DNA of 64,000 bases from Candidatus Kapaibacterium sp. (GCA_937927515.1 CALBDO010000002.1:263001-327000), one strand, 5' to 3'. Positions 9,678-19,648 are shown, counted from the first letter of the stretch. Numbers and translations are program-made. The notes: generated by a model not told the origin, from the letters alone.

Positions 9678-10097
9678 ATGTCGAGCGAAGGGAAAGAATA
9701 TTTCAAGGGTTTAATGGTTGGTTCAATAATTGGTGGGGCAGTGGGGGCAGTAATTGCCTTACTGTTTGCACCAAAGAGTGGTAAAGAACTGCGCAAAGAT
9801 ATTGCCGAGATTACAGGGGAACTTTACCAAAAGACTTCGAATTATTTCACGGACGTACAACAGAAAGTCGACCAAGAGGTATGGGAAACCGTAAACGAAG
9901 GTAGGCAGAAAGCACAAAATATCATTGAGTCTGCAAAACAGCAAGCCAAGAAGATACTTGAAAATGCAGAGAAAATCATTGAGGAAGCCAAAGAAAAAGC
10001 CAAGTCCATTTCTCAAAATGTCGAAGGAACAATAGAACAAATCAAAGAAGCTACAAAAGCAGGTGTCGAAGCCTTCAAAAGCGAAATAAAACAATAA
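9678..10097 (+). CDS. YtxH-like membrane-associated coiled-coil protein
   Basis: 139 residues preceded by a strong ribosome-binding site (AGGAGGTG about 9668-9675). Residues 10-30 form a glycine-rich hydrophobic helix (GLMVGSIIGGAVGAVIALLF) followed by APKSGKELR, the hallmark of YtxH proteins. The rest is a Lys/Glu/Ala-rich helical coiled coil. In Bacillus the family is linked to general stress, but the molecular role is unknown. It lies 13 bp after kdsC and is followed by another small membrane coiled-coil gene, a pairing often seen with DUF948 proteins. Confidence 0.85.
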   Translation: MSSEGKEYFKGLMVGSIIGGAVGAVIALLFAPKSGKELRKDIAEITGELYQKTSNYFTDVQQKVDQEVWETVNEGRQKAQNIIESAKQQAKKILENAEKIIEEAKEKAKSISQNVEGTIEQIKEATKAGVEAFKSEIKQ

Positions 10098-10116
10098 ATT
10101 CAATTAAGGATTGCTT

Positions 10117-10569
10117 ATGGAAATCGATGACTTGATGAGAGCTGTGGTGCTTTTTGTTTTAATTCCATTTGGAATTTTGGTCATATTAATCATTTTTTTC
10201 ATAATTTCTCTGAGTAGAGCGATTAAATCCACACTCAATGAATTGCAGAACTTATCAAAAACCATTGAAACAACTTTGCGCGATGTTTCAAACGATGTAA
10301 AGGACATAAAAAGCAAATTCGAAAGCTCTTTGTCAAATTTAGACGAAACAAGTGAACAAATTAGAAAATCATTTCAAAATTTCGACGCCAAGGTCAACAC
10401 TTTTGAAGGCATATTCAAACCATTTACCGAGCTGTCCCAATTTGTTTATCAAAGAATAGCCCCACCATTGCAATCCACCTCGCGACTAATTGGCGGTATA
10501 TCCAAAGCTGTCGAGGTATTTATCAATGTTTTGTCTACTAAAAAATCGGAACGTAAAGATGGACAATAA
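10117..10569 (+). CDS. Small membrane-anchored coiled-coil protein (DUF948-like)
   Basis: 150 residues with one membrane helix (about 8-31: VVLFVLIPFGILVILIIFF) and a long amphipathic helix rich in Leu, Lys and Ser. This topology and the position directly after a YtxH gene resemble DUF948 proteins. No catalytic motif is visible. A TTG at 10111 is also in frame, but the ATG at 10117 sits 6 bp after an AAGGA ribosome-binding site and is preferred. The 3' end overlaps the next gene's start by 11 bp. Confidence 0.7.
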   Translation: MEIDDLMRAVVLFVLIPFGILVILIIFFIISLSRAIKSTLNELQNLSKTIETTLRDVSNDVKDIKSKFESSLSNLDETSEQIRKSFQNFDAKVNTFEGIFKPFTELSQFVYQRIAPPLQSTSRLIGGISKAVEVFINVLSTKKSERKDGQ

Positions 10570-10978
10570 AGCAATCGATTATTTAAAAACTTGCAAAACA
10601 ATAGTTGTTTATGGCTTCTCCAAAAATCCAGAGAAGTTAGCTTTTTCCATCCCAATGTTTATGAAAAGTCAAGGTTACAACGTCATTGGTATCAATCCAC
10701 AAAAGTTTGAAGTCGAAGGAATACCAGTTTACAACAAGCTCGAAGAAGTTCAAGAATCGATTGAAATTTTAAACGTCTTTAGACCATCCGAATACTGCTT
10801 AGACGTTGTCAAAGAAGCTATAGAAAGGCGAAAAACACGTGGCGATATAAAAGTTATCTGGTTGCAAAAAGATATAGTTAATAATGATGCAAAGAAACTT
10901 GCAGAAGAAAATGGCATCGATTTCATCCAAGATACTTGCATTTTCAATACGTTTGGCTTGTTGAAAAAAATGAGGTAA
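10559..10978 (+). CDS. CoA-binding domain protein (YccU-like)
   Basis: 139 residues forming a single Rossmann-like CoA-binding domain: TIVVYGFSKNPEKLAF near the start, YNVIGINPQ, a central FRPSEYCLDVV and a terminal VIWLQ... DFIQDTCIF region, as in YccU-family proteins. These are small stand-alone relatives of the succinyl-CoA synthetase nucleotide-binding domain with no firmly known reaction. An upstream in-frame TTG/ATG exists within the preceding gene, but the ATG at 10559 gives the family-typical start and overlaps the preceding gene by only 11 bp. Confidence 0.82.
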   Translation: MDNKAIDYLKTCKTIVVYGFSKNPEKLAFSIPMFMKSQGYNVIGINPQKFEVEGIPVYNKLEEVQESIEILNVFRPSEYCLDVVKEAIERRKTRGDIKVIWLQKDIVNNDAKKLAEENGIDFIQDTCIFNTFGLLKKMR

Positions 10979-10982
10979 ATCT

Positions 10983-11252
10983 ATGTCCAACATAATAATT
11001 CAAAAATTGACAGAAGAAGAAATCTCTGAAAAGGGCATAAATAACTGGCCTATCTGGGAGAAAGAAATTTCTACATTCGATTGGTACTACGACGAAACGG
11101 AGCAATGTTACTTCCTCGAAGGAAAAGTCATTGTTAAAACCTCCAGTGGAGATTATGAAATCGGTAAGGGCGACTTTGTCACTTTCCCAGCTGGATTAAG
11201 TTGTGTCTGGCAAGTTGTTGAACCAGTTCGCAAACACTATCGTTTTATTTAG
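10983..11252 (+). CDS. Small cupin-fold protein
   Basis: 89 residues, essentially one cupin domain: IWEKEISTFDWYYDETEQCYFLEGKV (strand pattern with the acidic metal-site region), then YEIGKGDFVTFPAGLSCVW, the G-D-x-x-x-F-P-x-G motif. It matches the short DUF861/EutQ-like cupins whose substrates are unknown. It lies 4 bp after the CoA-binding gene, so it is in the same transcript. Function beyond the fold cannot be assigned. Confidence 0.8.
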   Translation: MSNIIIQKLTEEEISEKGINNWPIWEKEISTFDWYYDETEQCYFLEGKVIVKTSSGDYEIGKGDFVTFPAGLSCVWQVVEPVRKHYRFI

Positions 11253-11258
11253 CCAACA

Positions 11259-13172
11259 TTGAAAAGCTTTTCACAAAAAATACTTTTCCTTCACTTTCTT
11301 TTTATTTTTAGTTTTTCAATTTGTCTTTCACAATTAGATACTGCATCCCATATCCACACAAAGCAAAATGATACAAGTTCATTCAACTTACCGTTAAAAT
11401 CTCTTGGTGAGTTCCCGAGCTTTCTAAAAAGTAATGCTATTCCCAAAACAAAATTTGTTGTTGGCGACTTTATCTTCTCCTCCGATGTCATTGAAAAATA
11501 CGCTCATCACAAGCTACTGGCATTCGGAGCATTGGGCTACAACGCCGTTTTCAATCAGTATGGGATATTGTCGTTCTTAAATGCTTTTCAGAACACTGCT
11601 TCCCATTATCTGCTGCCAAGATACAGTTCATCATTCGAGTTTTTCCCTACCCTTCTTTTAGATAAATTAGAAGTACTTTATGGGAGCAATGCAATTCTAC
11701 TTGGAAAACACTCAGCAGGGATTGCATTTAATTTCAAGACGAGGATATTTAACACGAGCGCGCCATTTACTCAGATTTGGATCGGCCAAGCTGGCTACGA
11801 ATTCCTCGGCTCTAGTGGCTTGTTTTCGCAGAACATCGGACGAAATTTGAACTTCTTCTTCTTATATCATAGGTATTGGTCTGCAGGTAGATACTCAAAC
11901 TCGAATGCAGACCGATGGAACATCGTCGCTGGAATTCGATGGTTCCCATCTTCGAGAATGAATCTTTACCTGGAACATAAGTACACCAACATAAACTATG
12001 GCTTATTTGGGGGACTGAATCCAGAGAAATCCTTGATTCTTTTCGATAAAAATTTCTCCACTGTGAATTTCGAAAACTTAAAAAATAAAACATACCAAAA
12101 CGATTTATCACTGAGCTTTTTTTACCAACTTCAACAAGATAGCTCGGTGTGTATTGATGCTACTGTATTGCTGTCCTTTTCAAAACAAAATTACAACTTG
12201 GAGCAATTCCTCTCGGAGTATTTTCAAACGACAAAGATAATACAAAATTCCTGTAGCAATTTGCAAGCCAATTTCAAACTTGTTGCAAACAAACCTCAAT
12301 ATAACTTTCTTCTTGGAGCAGAGTTTGAAAAAAGAAATCAAAGCAAATTTTTAACTTTTGCCGAGAGCCATTCGTTCGAACCATCGGTTTTTGCAATTTT
12401 CAATAAAAGACTTTTTAAAAATTTCGTCTACCAAGCCGGCAGCCGAATCGATGTTCTATCGAGCAACATACTATATAAACTTGGTTCGCGATGTATATAC
12501 TATATCGCCGATAGCACAAATGAACTATTTCTCGACATTTCCCACACAAATAAAAATATTGATAATATTTTCGACCACAGCCAGCTTGCAATACTTGGTA
12601 TCAACCATATTAGCCAGAATCAACAACTATCGGCAGAAATATACCTAAGGAATTTCTCAAACTTTAAAACCTTTGGCATATTCAAAGATACTTCTGGCAA
12701 TCCGATTGATGTGAATCTTTTAAGTTCTAATGATACCAGAGTGATTGGGCTGAATTTCAAATCGCTTTTTAATGTTTTTGAAAATTTTACATTTAGGACA
12801 AAAATTAATCTTTTTTACACTTCAAAAGAGAAGATAGCAAATAATATACTCCCATTTTTGATATGGACTAATGAGTTTTCCTACCGTTTCAAAAGAGGCA
12901 GAAGTTATTTGGACCTTGGATTAGAATTTGAGCTTTTCTCGCCATTCAATGGTGCATACATTCATCCTATTCATCCCGTGCCAGCTGAATTCTCTAATAC
13001 GAGGCAATGGCAAAACAATGGAATAAATGCATTTGCCCATGCAAAGCTTGGAAATGCCTATGTGAATATCTCTCTTAGAAATATTCTCTCTGTAAATTAT
13101 TATTTAATACCAATATACCCAGAATACGATAGGAACCTAAGAATTACTGTTTTTTGGTCTTTCAACGATTAA
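11259..13172 (+). CDS. TonB-dependent receptor-like outer-membrane protein, TTG start
   Basis: 637 residues from a TTG codon at 11259. That start is chosen because the signal peptide (MKSFSQKILF... ending near CLSQ) begins exactly there and no ATG precedes it in frame. After a poorly conserved N-terminal region, residues about 125-165 contain LDKLEVLYGSNAILLGKHSAG, which resembles the end of a TonB plug domain (E-V-x-x-G-x-x-x-x-x-Y-G). The rest is alternating beta strands ending in an aromatic (FWSFND). It is shorter than most siderophore or SusC receptors, and no carboxypeptidase-like domain is present. The substrate is unknown. It follows the cupin gene by 6 bp and its 3' end lies 10 bp from a convergent gene. 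Confidence 0.6.
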   Translation: MKSFSQKILFLHFLFIFSFSICLSQLDTASHIHTKQNDTSSFNLPLKSLGEFPSFLKSNAIPKTKFVVGDFIFSSDVIEKYAHHKLLAFGALGYNAVFNQYGILSFLNAFQNTASHYLLPRYSSSFEFFPTLLLDKLEVLYGSNAILLGKHSAGIAFNFKTRIFNTSAPFTQIWIGQAGYEFLGSSGLFSQNIGRNLNFFFLYHRYWSAGRYSNSNADRWNIVAGIRWFPSSRMNLYLEHKYTNINYGLFGGLNPEKSLILFDKNFSTVNFENLKNKTYQNDLSLSFFYQLQQDSSVCIDATVLLSFSKQNYNLEQFLSEYFQTTKIIQNSCSNLQANFKLVANKPQYNFLLGAEFEKRNQSKFLTFAESHSFEPSVFAIFNKRLFKNFVYQAGSRIDVLSSNILYKLGSRCIYYIADSTNELFLDISHTNKNIDNIFDHSQLAILGINHISQNQQLSAEIYLRNFSNFKTFGIFKDTSGNPIDVNLLSSNDTRVIGLNFKSLFNVFENFTFRTKINLFYTSKEKIANNILPFLIWTNEFSYRFKRGRSYLDLGLEFELFSPFNGAYIHPIHPVPAEFSNTRQWQNNGINAFAHAKLGNAYVNISLRNILSVNYYLIPIYPEYDRNLRITVFWSFND

Positions 13173-13182
13173 TTAATGACTG

Positions 13183-16100
13183 TTATAAGTCGTCGATGTT
13201 TGGGATTCTACCGGGTGTCCAAGGAGCATTTATGCTATCCAGAAGCTTTTCCAATTTGGGTATTACATTTTGTGCAATATGTTTCAATTTTGCGATGACA
13301 ACGGCAAGTTCCTCTCTTGCAATTTCAAAAGATTGCCTTTGGGTTTCTGTCGGTTCTTGGGTTGTAGCCCAAAGCCCCCAAAGTATGTAATACAACCTAT
13401 TGACAACCGAGGGTGGCTGATTCTCATTCAATCGAGAAAGTGTAGGATTCCCATTAAGCTTCATATTTATTGTATCTAATGATGCTTGTACATCTCTAAT
13501 CAAATTTAAGCTCGAATCGGAATAATTCAATGAAAGTAAGAACGCATTCTTTATTGAATTAACCTTGGTTCTTATCTCGTTAAGAAGACTGTTTGCACCC
13601 ATGACAGCATTTTGTAATTTAGCAACTCTACTTCTGAATTGATGCAACTTTGCAAAATCATTTGCGGGCAGAGTAACGTGATTCAAGAGCTTGCACTCGA
13701 ATTCAATTGGTTCAGTAAGACTTGTAATTTTCCCATCGAGACTTTTGAACATTTGAACTTTGTACTTACCAGGTACGATGGGCATACCTCGGGCTTTATT
13801 TACATCCGTAGAGTCTGAAACTGGCGAGGTATCGGGATATCTTAAATCCCAAGCGATGCGGTTGAAACCCTTCTTTGGCGAGCTTGTCAATGTACGAACA
13901 ACATTTCCAAAGCTATCGTATATTTTGAAAATTAAAAGTGGCTTTTGCTCCAAATCTTCCGCTGTAAGTGAATCAAAACTTGGATATGAGATAGATTTTC
14001 CTTCTTCTTCGATTTTCTTCTCGTATTCCTTTCGGATTTGCTTCTTTGTTTTGAATTCCTCTCGCAAATAGTATGTGAACACAGCGCCAAAAGGTGGATT
14101 CTCGGCCCTCCAAAATGAACTACCGAGGTCATCTTTGCTCCTCGAGTTGTCTTGGTTATAAATCAAGGCGGGTTTAACGGGGAAGACAATAGCTTCTTTG
14201 CTCAAAATTGTATCGTTTAAAAACCTCATAAACGAGTAATCATCAAGCACATACAACCCTCGCCCAAAAGTTCCTACCACTAAATCATTCTCTCGTTTTT
14301 GTATTTCTAAATCTCTAACTGCAATGGTTGGGAAGTTGCCTTTTAATTTAATCCATTTTTTCCCTTGATTTGTTGATACAAACAAACCAAATTCTGTTCC
14401 CAAGAACAGAAGATTTGGGTCGACAAAGTCTTCGACAATAGTATACACAGAGCCGTTTTGCGGTAAATTCGAACTAATGGAAATCCAACTTTTTCCAAAA
14501 TCTGTCGACATTAATACGTAAGGTTTAAAATCGGCATTTTTATGGTTGTCGAATGTAGCGTACAGATGATTCTTATTATGATGAGAAAGAAAAATATCAC
14601 TGACATAGGTCGTTTCGGGTACACCAGGAAATTTTTCAATCTTAATCCAGTTTGCACCACAATCTGTTGTAAGATGTATCAAACCATCATCGGTACCGAC
14701 TGCTAAAACGTTTTCGTCGAGAGGGGATTCAGCAAATGCAGTAATATTGCCATAGAAAGATGTAGAGGCATTTTTGGCAACTGCCTCTGGACTCCAAATT
14801 TTTCCCATTACTGGCAGTTTGTTCCTATCGATTTGCCTGGTTAAATCGGGGCTTATTACTTTCCAACTCTGACCACGGTCGTCGCTACGGAACACCTTGT
14901 TGGCACAGATATATAATCGAGTTGCCGAGTGCTGGCTAATTAGCATTGGCGTGTCCCAGTTCCATCGCAAGGCTTCATTCTTCTCTGGCTGAGGCTGAAT
15001 ATAAAATACCTCCCCACTTTTTCTATCGTAGCGCACAAGATTGCCATATTGCCACATTGCATAAACAATATTTGGATTTATTGGGTCCACCTGCGCTTTG
15101 TAGCCATCTCCTCCAACAACAAGGAACCAATCTTCGTTTGTAATTCCACCGCTCGAGGTGGTTCTCGAAGGGCCACCCCAAGTGCAATTATCTTGTGTGC
15201 CACCATAGACATAGTAGAATGGCTCTGAATTATCGCAGGATATTCTGTAGAACTGAGCAGTCGGGATATTTGCAAAAAAACGCCAAGTATTCCCATTGTC
15301 ATAAGTTTCGTATAGACCACCATCGCCACCAACAAAGTAATGTTTCGTATCGTCGGGGTCTATCCAAACTACATGGTCGTCGACGTGACGATTTTTATTC
15401 GATACGATTTTCAAAGTCTTTCCACCGTCCTCCGATAATCGTAGATAAGTATCGATAAAAAAGACACGCTCGGGGTTCTTGGGGTCGCAGAAAACTTCGT
15501 GGTAGTACTGAGCAGAAGGAGAGAACCAAGAATTTCTCTTTTCCCAAGAGGCTCCGCGGTCGGTAGAACGATATATTCCACCCTTCCCCTCGTTGCCTTC
15601 GATGATGGCATAGATGTAATCGGGATTCGCTGGAGACAAACCAAGCCCGATTCTTCCCAAATCGCCACTCGGCAAGCCATTTTGAAGTTTTTCCCAGTTT
15701 TTGCCACCATCTGTGGTTTTGTATATTGCTGCTTCGGGTCCACCATTGATTAAGGTCCACACGTGACGGCGCCTTTGATAAGAAGCACAGTAAAGTACAT
15801 CTGGATTCCTTGGGTCCATTACAACATCTGTTACACCAGTATTCTCGCTGATAAATAAAACCCTATCCCACGTCTTGCCACCGTCGGTGGTTTTGTATAG
15901 TCCTCTATCGCCCCCCGGACCCCAAAGAGGACCCTGCGCGGCAACAAAAACTATGTTTGAATTACTCGGATGGACAATTATTTTGCCAATATGCTCCGAG
16001 TTTTTTAAACCCATATTTTTCCAGGTTTTACCGCCATCGGTAGATTTGTAAACTCCATCCCCCCAAGAAACACTTCTTTGGCTATTATTCTCGCCAGTGC

Positions 16101-16455
16101 CTGCCCAGATTGTATAGGGGTTGGATGGGTCTATGGCTAAACAGCCTATAGAAAAAGAGCCGTAGCTATCGAAAACAGGAGTAAAAGTTACACCCGAATT
16201 TGTGGTCTTCCAGATACCACCAGAGGCTACCCCAACATAAAATTCACTTTTATTGTAGGGATTAACCGCTAAGTCGGAAACCCTACCGCCAAATACCGCA
16301 GGGCCAAGTAATCTTAATTTAATGTTATCAAAATCGACATGGACGGTATCTTCTGTCTTGGAAGCTTTAGCTGGGATTGGTTTGGATAGTATAATTTCGC
16401 TTTTGATAATCCATAGAACACAACAAACCAAAAAAAGAAATGATTTAGTTGTCAT
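13183..16455 (-). CDS. Secreted VPS10/sortilin-like beta-propeller (BNR-repeat) protein
   Basis: About 1090 residues with a signal peptide. The first ~730 residues contain many Asp-box/BNR repeats of the S/T-x-D-x-G-x-x-W type (KTTNSGVTF, KSTDGGKTWKNMG, KTTDGGKTWDRV, STDRGASWEK, STDFGKSWISIS, STNQGKKWIKL), forming a propeller like those of sortilin-domain or glycosyl-hydrolase-like proteins. A beta-sandwich-like region and a helical C-terminus (about 930-1080) follow. Such proteins are common and secreted in Bacteroidota relatives. Substrate and activity are unknown. An in-frame TTG lies 15 bp upstream, but ATG at 16455 is preferred because the signal peptide starts there. No T9SS sorting domain is evident. 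Confidence 0.8.
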   Translation of the reverse strand: MTTKSFLFLVCCVLWIIKSEIILSKPIPAKASKTEDTVHVDFDNIKLRLLGPAVFGGRVSDLAVNPYNKSEFYVGVASGGIWKTTNSGVTFTPVFDSYGSFSIGCLAIDPSNPYTIWAGTGENNSQRSVSWGDGVYKSTDGGKTWKNMGLKNSEHIGKIIVHPSNSNIVFVAAQGPLWGPGGDRGLYKTTDGGKTWDRVLFISENTGVTDVVMDPRNPDVLYCASYQRRRHVWTLINGGPEAAIYKTTDGGKNWEKLQNGLPSGDLGRIGLGLSPANPDYIYAIIEGNEGKGGIYRSTDRGASWEKRNSWFSPSAQYYHEVFCDPKNPERVFFIDTYLRLSEDGGKTLKIVSNKNRHVDDHVVWIDPDDTKHYFVGGDGGLYETYDNGNTWRFFANIPTAQFYRISCDNSEPFYYVYGGTQDNCTWGGPSRTTSSGGITNEDWFLVVGGDGYKAQVDPINPNIVYAMWQYGNLVRYDRKSGEVFYIQPQPEKNEALRWNWDTPMLISQHSATRLYICANKVFRSDDRGQSWKVISPDLTRQIDRNKLPVMGKIWSPEAVAKNASTSFYGNITAFAESPLDENVLAVGTDDGLIHLTTDCGANWIKIEKFPGVPETTYVSDIFLSHHNKNHLYATFDNHKNADFKPYVLMSTDFGKSWISISSNLPQNGSVYTIVEDFVDPNLLFLGTEFGLFVSTNQGKKWIKLKGNFPTIAVRDLEIQKRENDLVVGTFGRGLYVLDDYSFMRFLNDTILSKEAIVFPVKPALIYNQDNSRSKDDLGSSFWRAENPPFGAVFTYYLREEFKTKKQIRKEYEKKIEEEGKSISYPSFDSLTAEDLEQKPLLIFKIYDSFGNVVRTLTSSPKKGFNRIAWDLRYPDTSPVSDSTDVNKARGMPIVPGKYKVQMFKSLDGKITSLTEPIEFECKLLNHVTLPANDFAKLHQFRSRVAKLQNAVMGANSLLNEIRTKVNSIKNAFLLSLNYSDSSLNLIRDVQASLDTINMKLNGNPTLSRLNENQPPSVVNRLYYILWGLWATTQEPTETQRQSFEIAREELAVVIAKLKHIAQNVIPKLEKLLDSINAPWTPGRIPNIDDL

Positions 16456-16536
16456 AATAAAACCAAACAATTTGACATTACAAAATAATTAAATTACAAT
16501 TTTTCCGTTTAATTTTTAGAACAAGCAATGTAAAAG

Positions 16537-18144
16537 TTGGCAAGGAAATTACCTTTACGGGCAAAATTATCATTTTGGTACGGAACAATAGTGGCTGTCA
16601 CACTATTAGCTTATGGATTTTATACCTACGTTTCCGTTTACAATGAATTACATAAAAGTCTCGATGCCTCGATTGCAAAAGTAGCAAACTCATTGGATAT
16701 TGTAATCTCTCGTAATCAAAGAAACATAAGTAATATAAAATTCTTTCAAAACACAAAAACAACAAGAGATAAATTTGCTCTGCTTCGGGAACTAGAGGAA
16801 ATGCGCTTCGTTGGTCCAATTCGCCCAACAGTGCAAAGGGAGAAGCTTGTGGAAGAGGACATCGGCAACATTTGGTCTGATGTGTTTGAACATATACTAC
16901 TCAATCCGAAGAATTTTTTTGTACAAATCGCAGATACAAACAACAACATAATTTGGCGCTCGCAGAATTTACAAAATGACACATTACCAACACTATTAGC
17001 TTTCTTAACTTCATCGCTAACAGATACGGTTTACGTTCCGTCTCGCTTAAAAGATTCGGTGATACAACTCTCGATGGAAGTCCCCAAAACAATCAAAATA
17101 GACTCTATTCTTACAACAACAAAAGTAATGAACACCGACATACGATTGATGGTAAAAAGAACAAACCAAGCAGTAATTTCAGTTGGTTATATTTTAAACG
17201 ACCTCCGAGCTACTTTACAGAATTTGTTTAGACTGCAAATACTTGCCTTTCCTTTTATATTGCTTGTCTCGATAGTTGGCGGTTGGCTCCTTTCTACAGT
17301 CTCTCTTAAACCGATAGACATCATAGCAAAGACAGCCGATGAAATAACAGCAAAAAATTTAAGTCAGCGCTTGCCAGAAATCCCCACCAGCGACGAAGTT
17401 GGTCATCTGACAAGAACACTAAACAACATGATAGAGCGACTAGAGGAATCCTTTAACCAAGTCAAAAAATTTGCCGCAGATGCATCGCACGAGCTTCGCA
17501 CTCCACTTACTATATTACAAGGTGAACTGGAAATAGCTTTACATTCTAAAAAATCTCCCGAGGAATACGAAGAGATTTTAATCAGTGCTCTCGAAGAAGT
17601 CGGTCGACTCTCCAACGTTGTCGAGTCCATACTCGAACTTTCGAAAGCCGAAACCGGGCAGTTATCAGTACAGTTAAAAATGGAAAATATCTCCAAGCTG
17701 GCAGAAGAAGTCGCCGACGATATTGCAATTATTGCAGAGCAAAAGAAAATCACAATTGAGAAAAACATCGAGCCGAATGTTGTTATCCCAATAGACCCAC
17801 CAAGAATACACCAAGCCTTGCTAAATCTTTTGGACAATGCAACAAAGTATACACCAGAAGGGGGAAGAGTTTCCCTCTCACTTAGCAAAAATACAGACTA
17901 TGCCACAATAGTAGTTGAAGACAACGGCATAGGTATACCAAAGGATGAGCTCGAAAACATCTTCGACAGGATGTACCGTGCAAGGAAAGGCATAAAATCG
18001 GGTGCCAAAGGCTACGGACTAGGCTTGTCTATCGTCAAATGGATTGTAGAAGCGCACAATGGTACAATCGAAGTCGAAAGCAAAGTAAATCAGTTTACAA
18101 GATTTATTGTTAAACTACCAACCGAGGCAAACTCGGATAATTAA
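16537..18144 (+). CDS. Sensor histidine kinase (HAMP, HisKA, HATPase_c), TTG start
   Basis: 535 residues from a TTG; the only nearby ATG upstream is followed at once by a stop. TM1 is about 12-32, a periplasmic sensor region runs about 33-225, and TM2 is about 228-252. HAMP is about 253-306, and the H box DASHELRTPL has the phosphoacceptor at H318. The N box is LLNLLDNATKYTP, the G1 box is DNGIGIP and the G2 box is GYGLGLSI. This is the architecture of QseC/CusS-type kinases. No response regulator gene is adjacent, so it is an orphan here. The ligand is unknown. It is divergent from the sortilin-like gene and converges on the M48 protease with an 8-bp gap. Confidence 0.92.
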   Translation: MARKLPLRAKLSFWYGTIVAVTLLAYGFYTYVSVYNELHKSLDASIAKVANSLDIVISRNQRNISNIKFFQNTKTTRDKFALLRELEEMRFVGPIRPTVQREKLVEEDIGNIWSDVFEHILLNPKNFFVQIADTNNNIIWRSQNLQNDTLPTLLAFLTSSLTDTVYVPSRLKDSVIQLSMEVPKTIKIDSILTTTKVMNTDIRLMVKRTNQAVISVGYILNDLRATLQNLFRLQILAFPFILLVSIVGGWLLSTVSLKPIDIIAKTADEITAKNLSQRLPEIPTSDEVGHLTRTLNNMIERLEESFNQVKKFAADASHELRTPLTILQGELEIALHSKKSPEEYEEILISALEEVGRLSNVVESILELSKAETGQLSVQLKMENISKLAEEVADDIAIIAEQKKITIEKNIEPNVVIPIDPPRIHQALLNLLDNATKYTPEGGRVSLSLSKNTDYATIVVEDNGIGIPKDELENIFDRMYRARKGIKSGAKGYGLGLSIVKWIVEAHNGTIEVESKVNQFTRFIVKLPTEANSDN

Positions 18145-18152
18145 AACCAAGT

Positions 18153-18962
18153 TTACGGTAAAATCCTTTTAAAATTTTGGTATCTATTTTCAAATAAATT
18201 ATCTTCAGTCGGTGCAGGTAATTTATCTCGTTGTATTAGGTTATTTAACCGCGTTATACGGTCCTGACTAAGTGGGTGAGTTGAAAGGAGTACATCCAAG
18301 AAAGAACTACCTTCGTTTTGCTTAACTTTATCGAAGAAAAAGATTAAAGCACCGGGATACCAGCTTGTAGATTTTAGATATTCATAAGCAAATTCATCGG
18401 CTTCGTATTCATCGTCTCTGCTATTTTTCAAGAATGCAAGTCCGACGAGCAGATTTGCAGCAATTTCTTCAGTTTTCGACGGACTTTTGCCTAATACCAC
18501 ATCAAGCAAAAGCGATACACCATAGGCTTTGGTAAGTCTTTGGGTTGCATGCCGACGCTCGCAATGGGCAATTTCGTGTGCCAAAACTCCGGCTAACGTT
18601 GCTTCGTTATCAACAAACTTCAACAAACCAGTATAGACGTAGATGAAACCTCCTGGTGTGGCAAATGCATTGACAATATCGCTTCTATTGATGACTGTGA
18701 CTTGATATTTAAACGTATTTGCATACTTGACCTTTGGCGAGAGTTTGATTTGGTCTACGATATTCTGAACATATTCTGTAACCTGAGAATTATTTAAAAT
18801 TGGATACTCCCGTGGGTTCGAACTAATTTCTTGATGTAATTGCAAACCAAGTTGAACATCATCTTTTGGAGAGAAGATGTTCACACCGTCGTCGCAGGAG
18901 TAGAATGCAAAAATTGCAAGGAAAAGTGCTAGATAAACTTTAACTTTCCTCATAATTCTCAA
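18153..18962 (-). CDS. M48-family metalloprotease lipoprotein (BepA/YfgC-like)
   Basis: 269 residues. An N-terminal hydrophobic stretch ends in a lipobox (FYSC, C23), predicting an outer- or inner-membrane-anchored lipoprotein. The zinc motif HEIAH is at residues 129-133 and the third ligand region DDEYEADEFA lies downstream, both typical of peptidase M48. Two in-frame ATGs (residues 1 and 4) are possible starts. Family members degrade misfolded outer-membrane proteins in the periplasm. The start overlaps the stop of the upstream methyltransferase by 4 bp, so the two are probably translationally coupled. Confidence 0.88.
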   Translation of the reverse strand: MRIMRKVKVYLALFLAIFAFYSCDDGVNIFSPKDDVQLGLQLHQEISSNPREYPILNNSQVTEYVQNIVDQIKLSPKVKYANTFKYQVTVINRSDIVNAFATPGGFIYVYTGLLKFVDNEATLAGVLAHEIAHCERRHATQRLTKAYGVSLLLDVVLGKSPSKTEEIAANLLVGLAFLKNSRDDEYEADEFAYEYLKSTSWYPGALIFFFDKVKQNEGSSFLDVLLSTHPLSQDRITRLNNLIQRDKLPAPTEDNLFENRYQNFKRILP

Positions 18963-19648
18963 CCACTTTTTTGAACATATATTGTTACGTAATAATCTCG
19001 AGGAAGTTTTTCAATTGTAAAAGGAAAATCCGTAACGGATTTGATAATTTTAACTATTTCTTCCTTCGAATAAAGGAACAGAGGGCATTTAAATTTGTAT
19101 CGTATTTTTCGCTGCCAAGCCAGAAAACCCCGGCTATCGGGGATACTGATAAATGCCTTGTCCTTTGTCAAATCCACTATCTTCTTCAATACTATCTCCG
19201 GTTCGGAGCAATATTCAATGTATCCCATTGCAATTGTATAATCGAATTGTTCTGGAAAATTATATTCAAGGAAATCGGCTACAATAAATTCGCAATTGTC
19301 GTAAACGTTGTAATCTTGTGCGAATTTTTTAGCCAGTTCTATCATTTTGGGAGCAAAATCGATACCAACGACTTTGCTTGCTCCAAGGCGTGCCAGTTCA
19401 ACAGAGTACAATCCGGGACCACAGCCAACATCGAGCACCGTCTTTCCTACAACTGGTTTACAATTTTCAATTGTCTTGATAAATCGAAGATAAACAGATT
19501 TGCGAAAGATACCATCGATGATTTTGCGAAACCAAAGCTTCTTTTTCAGATAAATCGATGTGAAGCCGTTTGCATAATCATCAAAAAATCTTTTTACTTC
19601 TAAATTGCTTTTTTCATTTTCCAATTCACTCTTCCCAAATTTTACCAT
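18959..19648 (-). CDS. Class I SAM-dependent methyltransferase
   Basis: 229 residues with the SAM-binding motif I VLDVGCGPGLY at 71-81, the acidic GIDFAPKMIE at motif II, a D at motif III (IVADFLEYNF) and IAMGYIEYCSEPE at motif IV. These are the features of Methyltransf_11/25 enzymes. The substrate cannot be read from the sequence. It overlaps the upstream polysaccharide deacetylase by about 23 bp and the downstream M48 lipoprotein by 4 bp, so the three form one transcript. Confidence 0.82.
   Translation of the reverse strand: MVKFGKSELENEKSNLEVKRFFDDYANGFTSIYLKKKLWFRKIIDGIFRKSVYLRFIKTIENCKPVVGKTVLDVGCGPGLYSVELARLGASKVVGIDFAPKMIELAKKFAQDYNVYDNCEFIVADFLEYNFPEQFDYTIAMGYIEYCSEPEIVLKKIVDLTKDKAFISIPDSRGFLAWQRKIRYKFKCPLFLYSKEEIVKIIKSVTDFPFTIEKLPRDYYVTIYVQKSG

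Noticed and set aside
13183-16455. Long antisense frames within the sortilin-like gene
   Set aside because: Shadow frames on the opposite strand with no start signals or family similarity.
18815-18824. GGTTCGAACT resembling a tRNA T-loop
   Set aside because: It lies inside the M48 protease gene and has no matching acceptor stem or D-loop around it.
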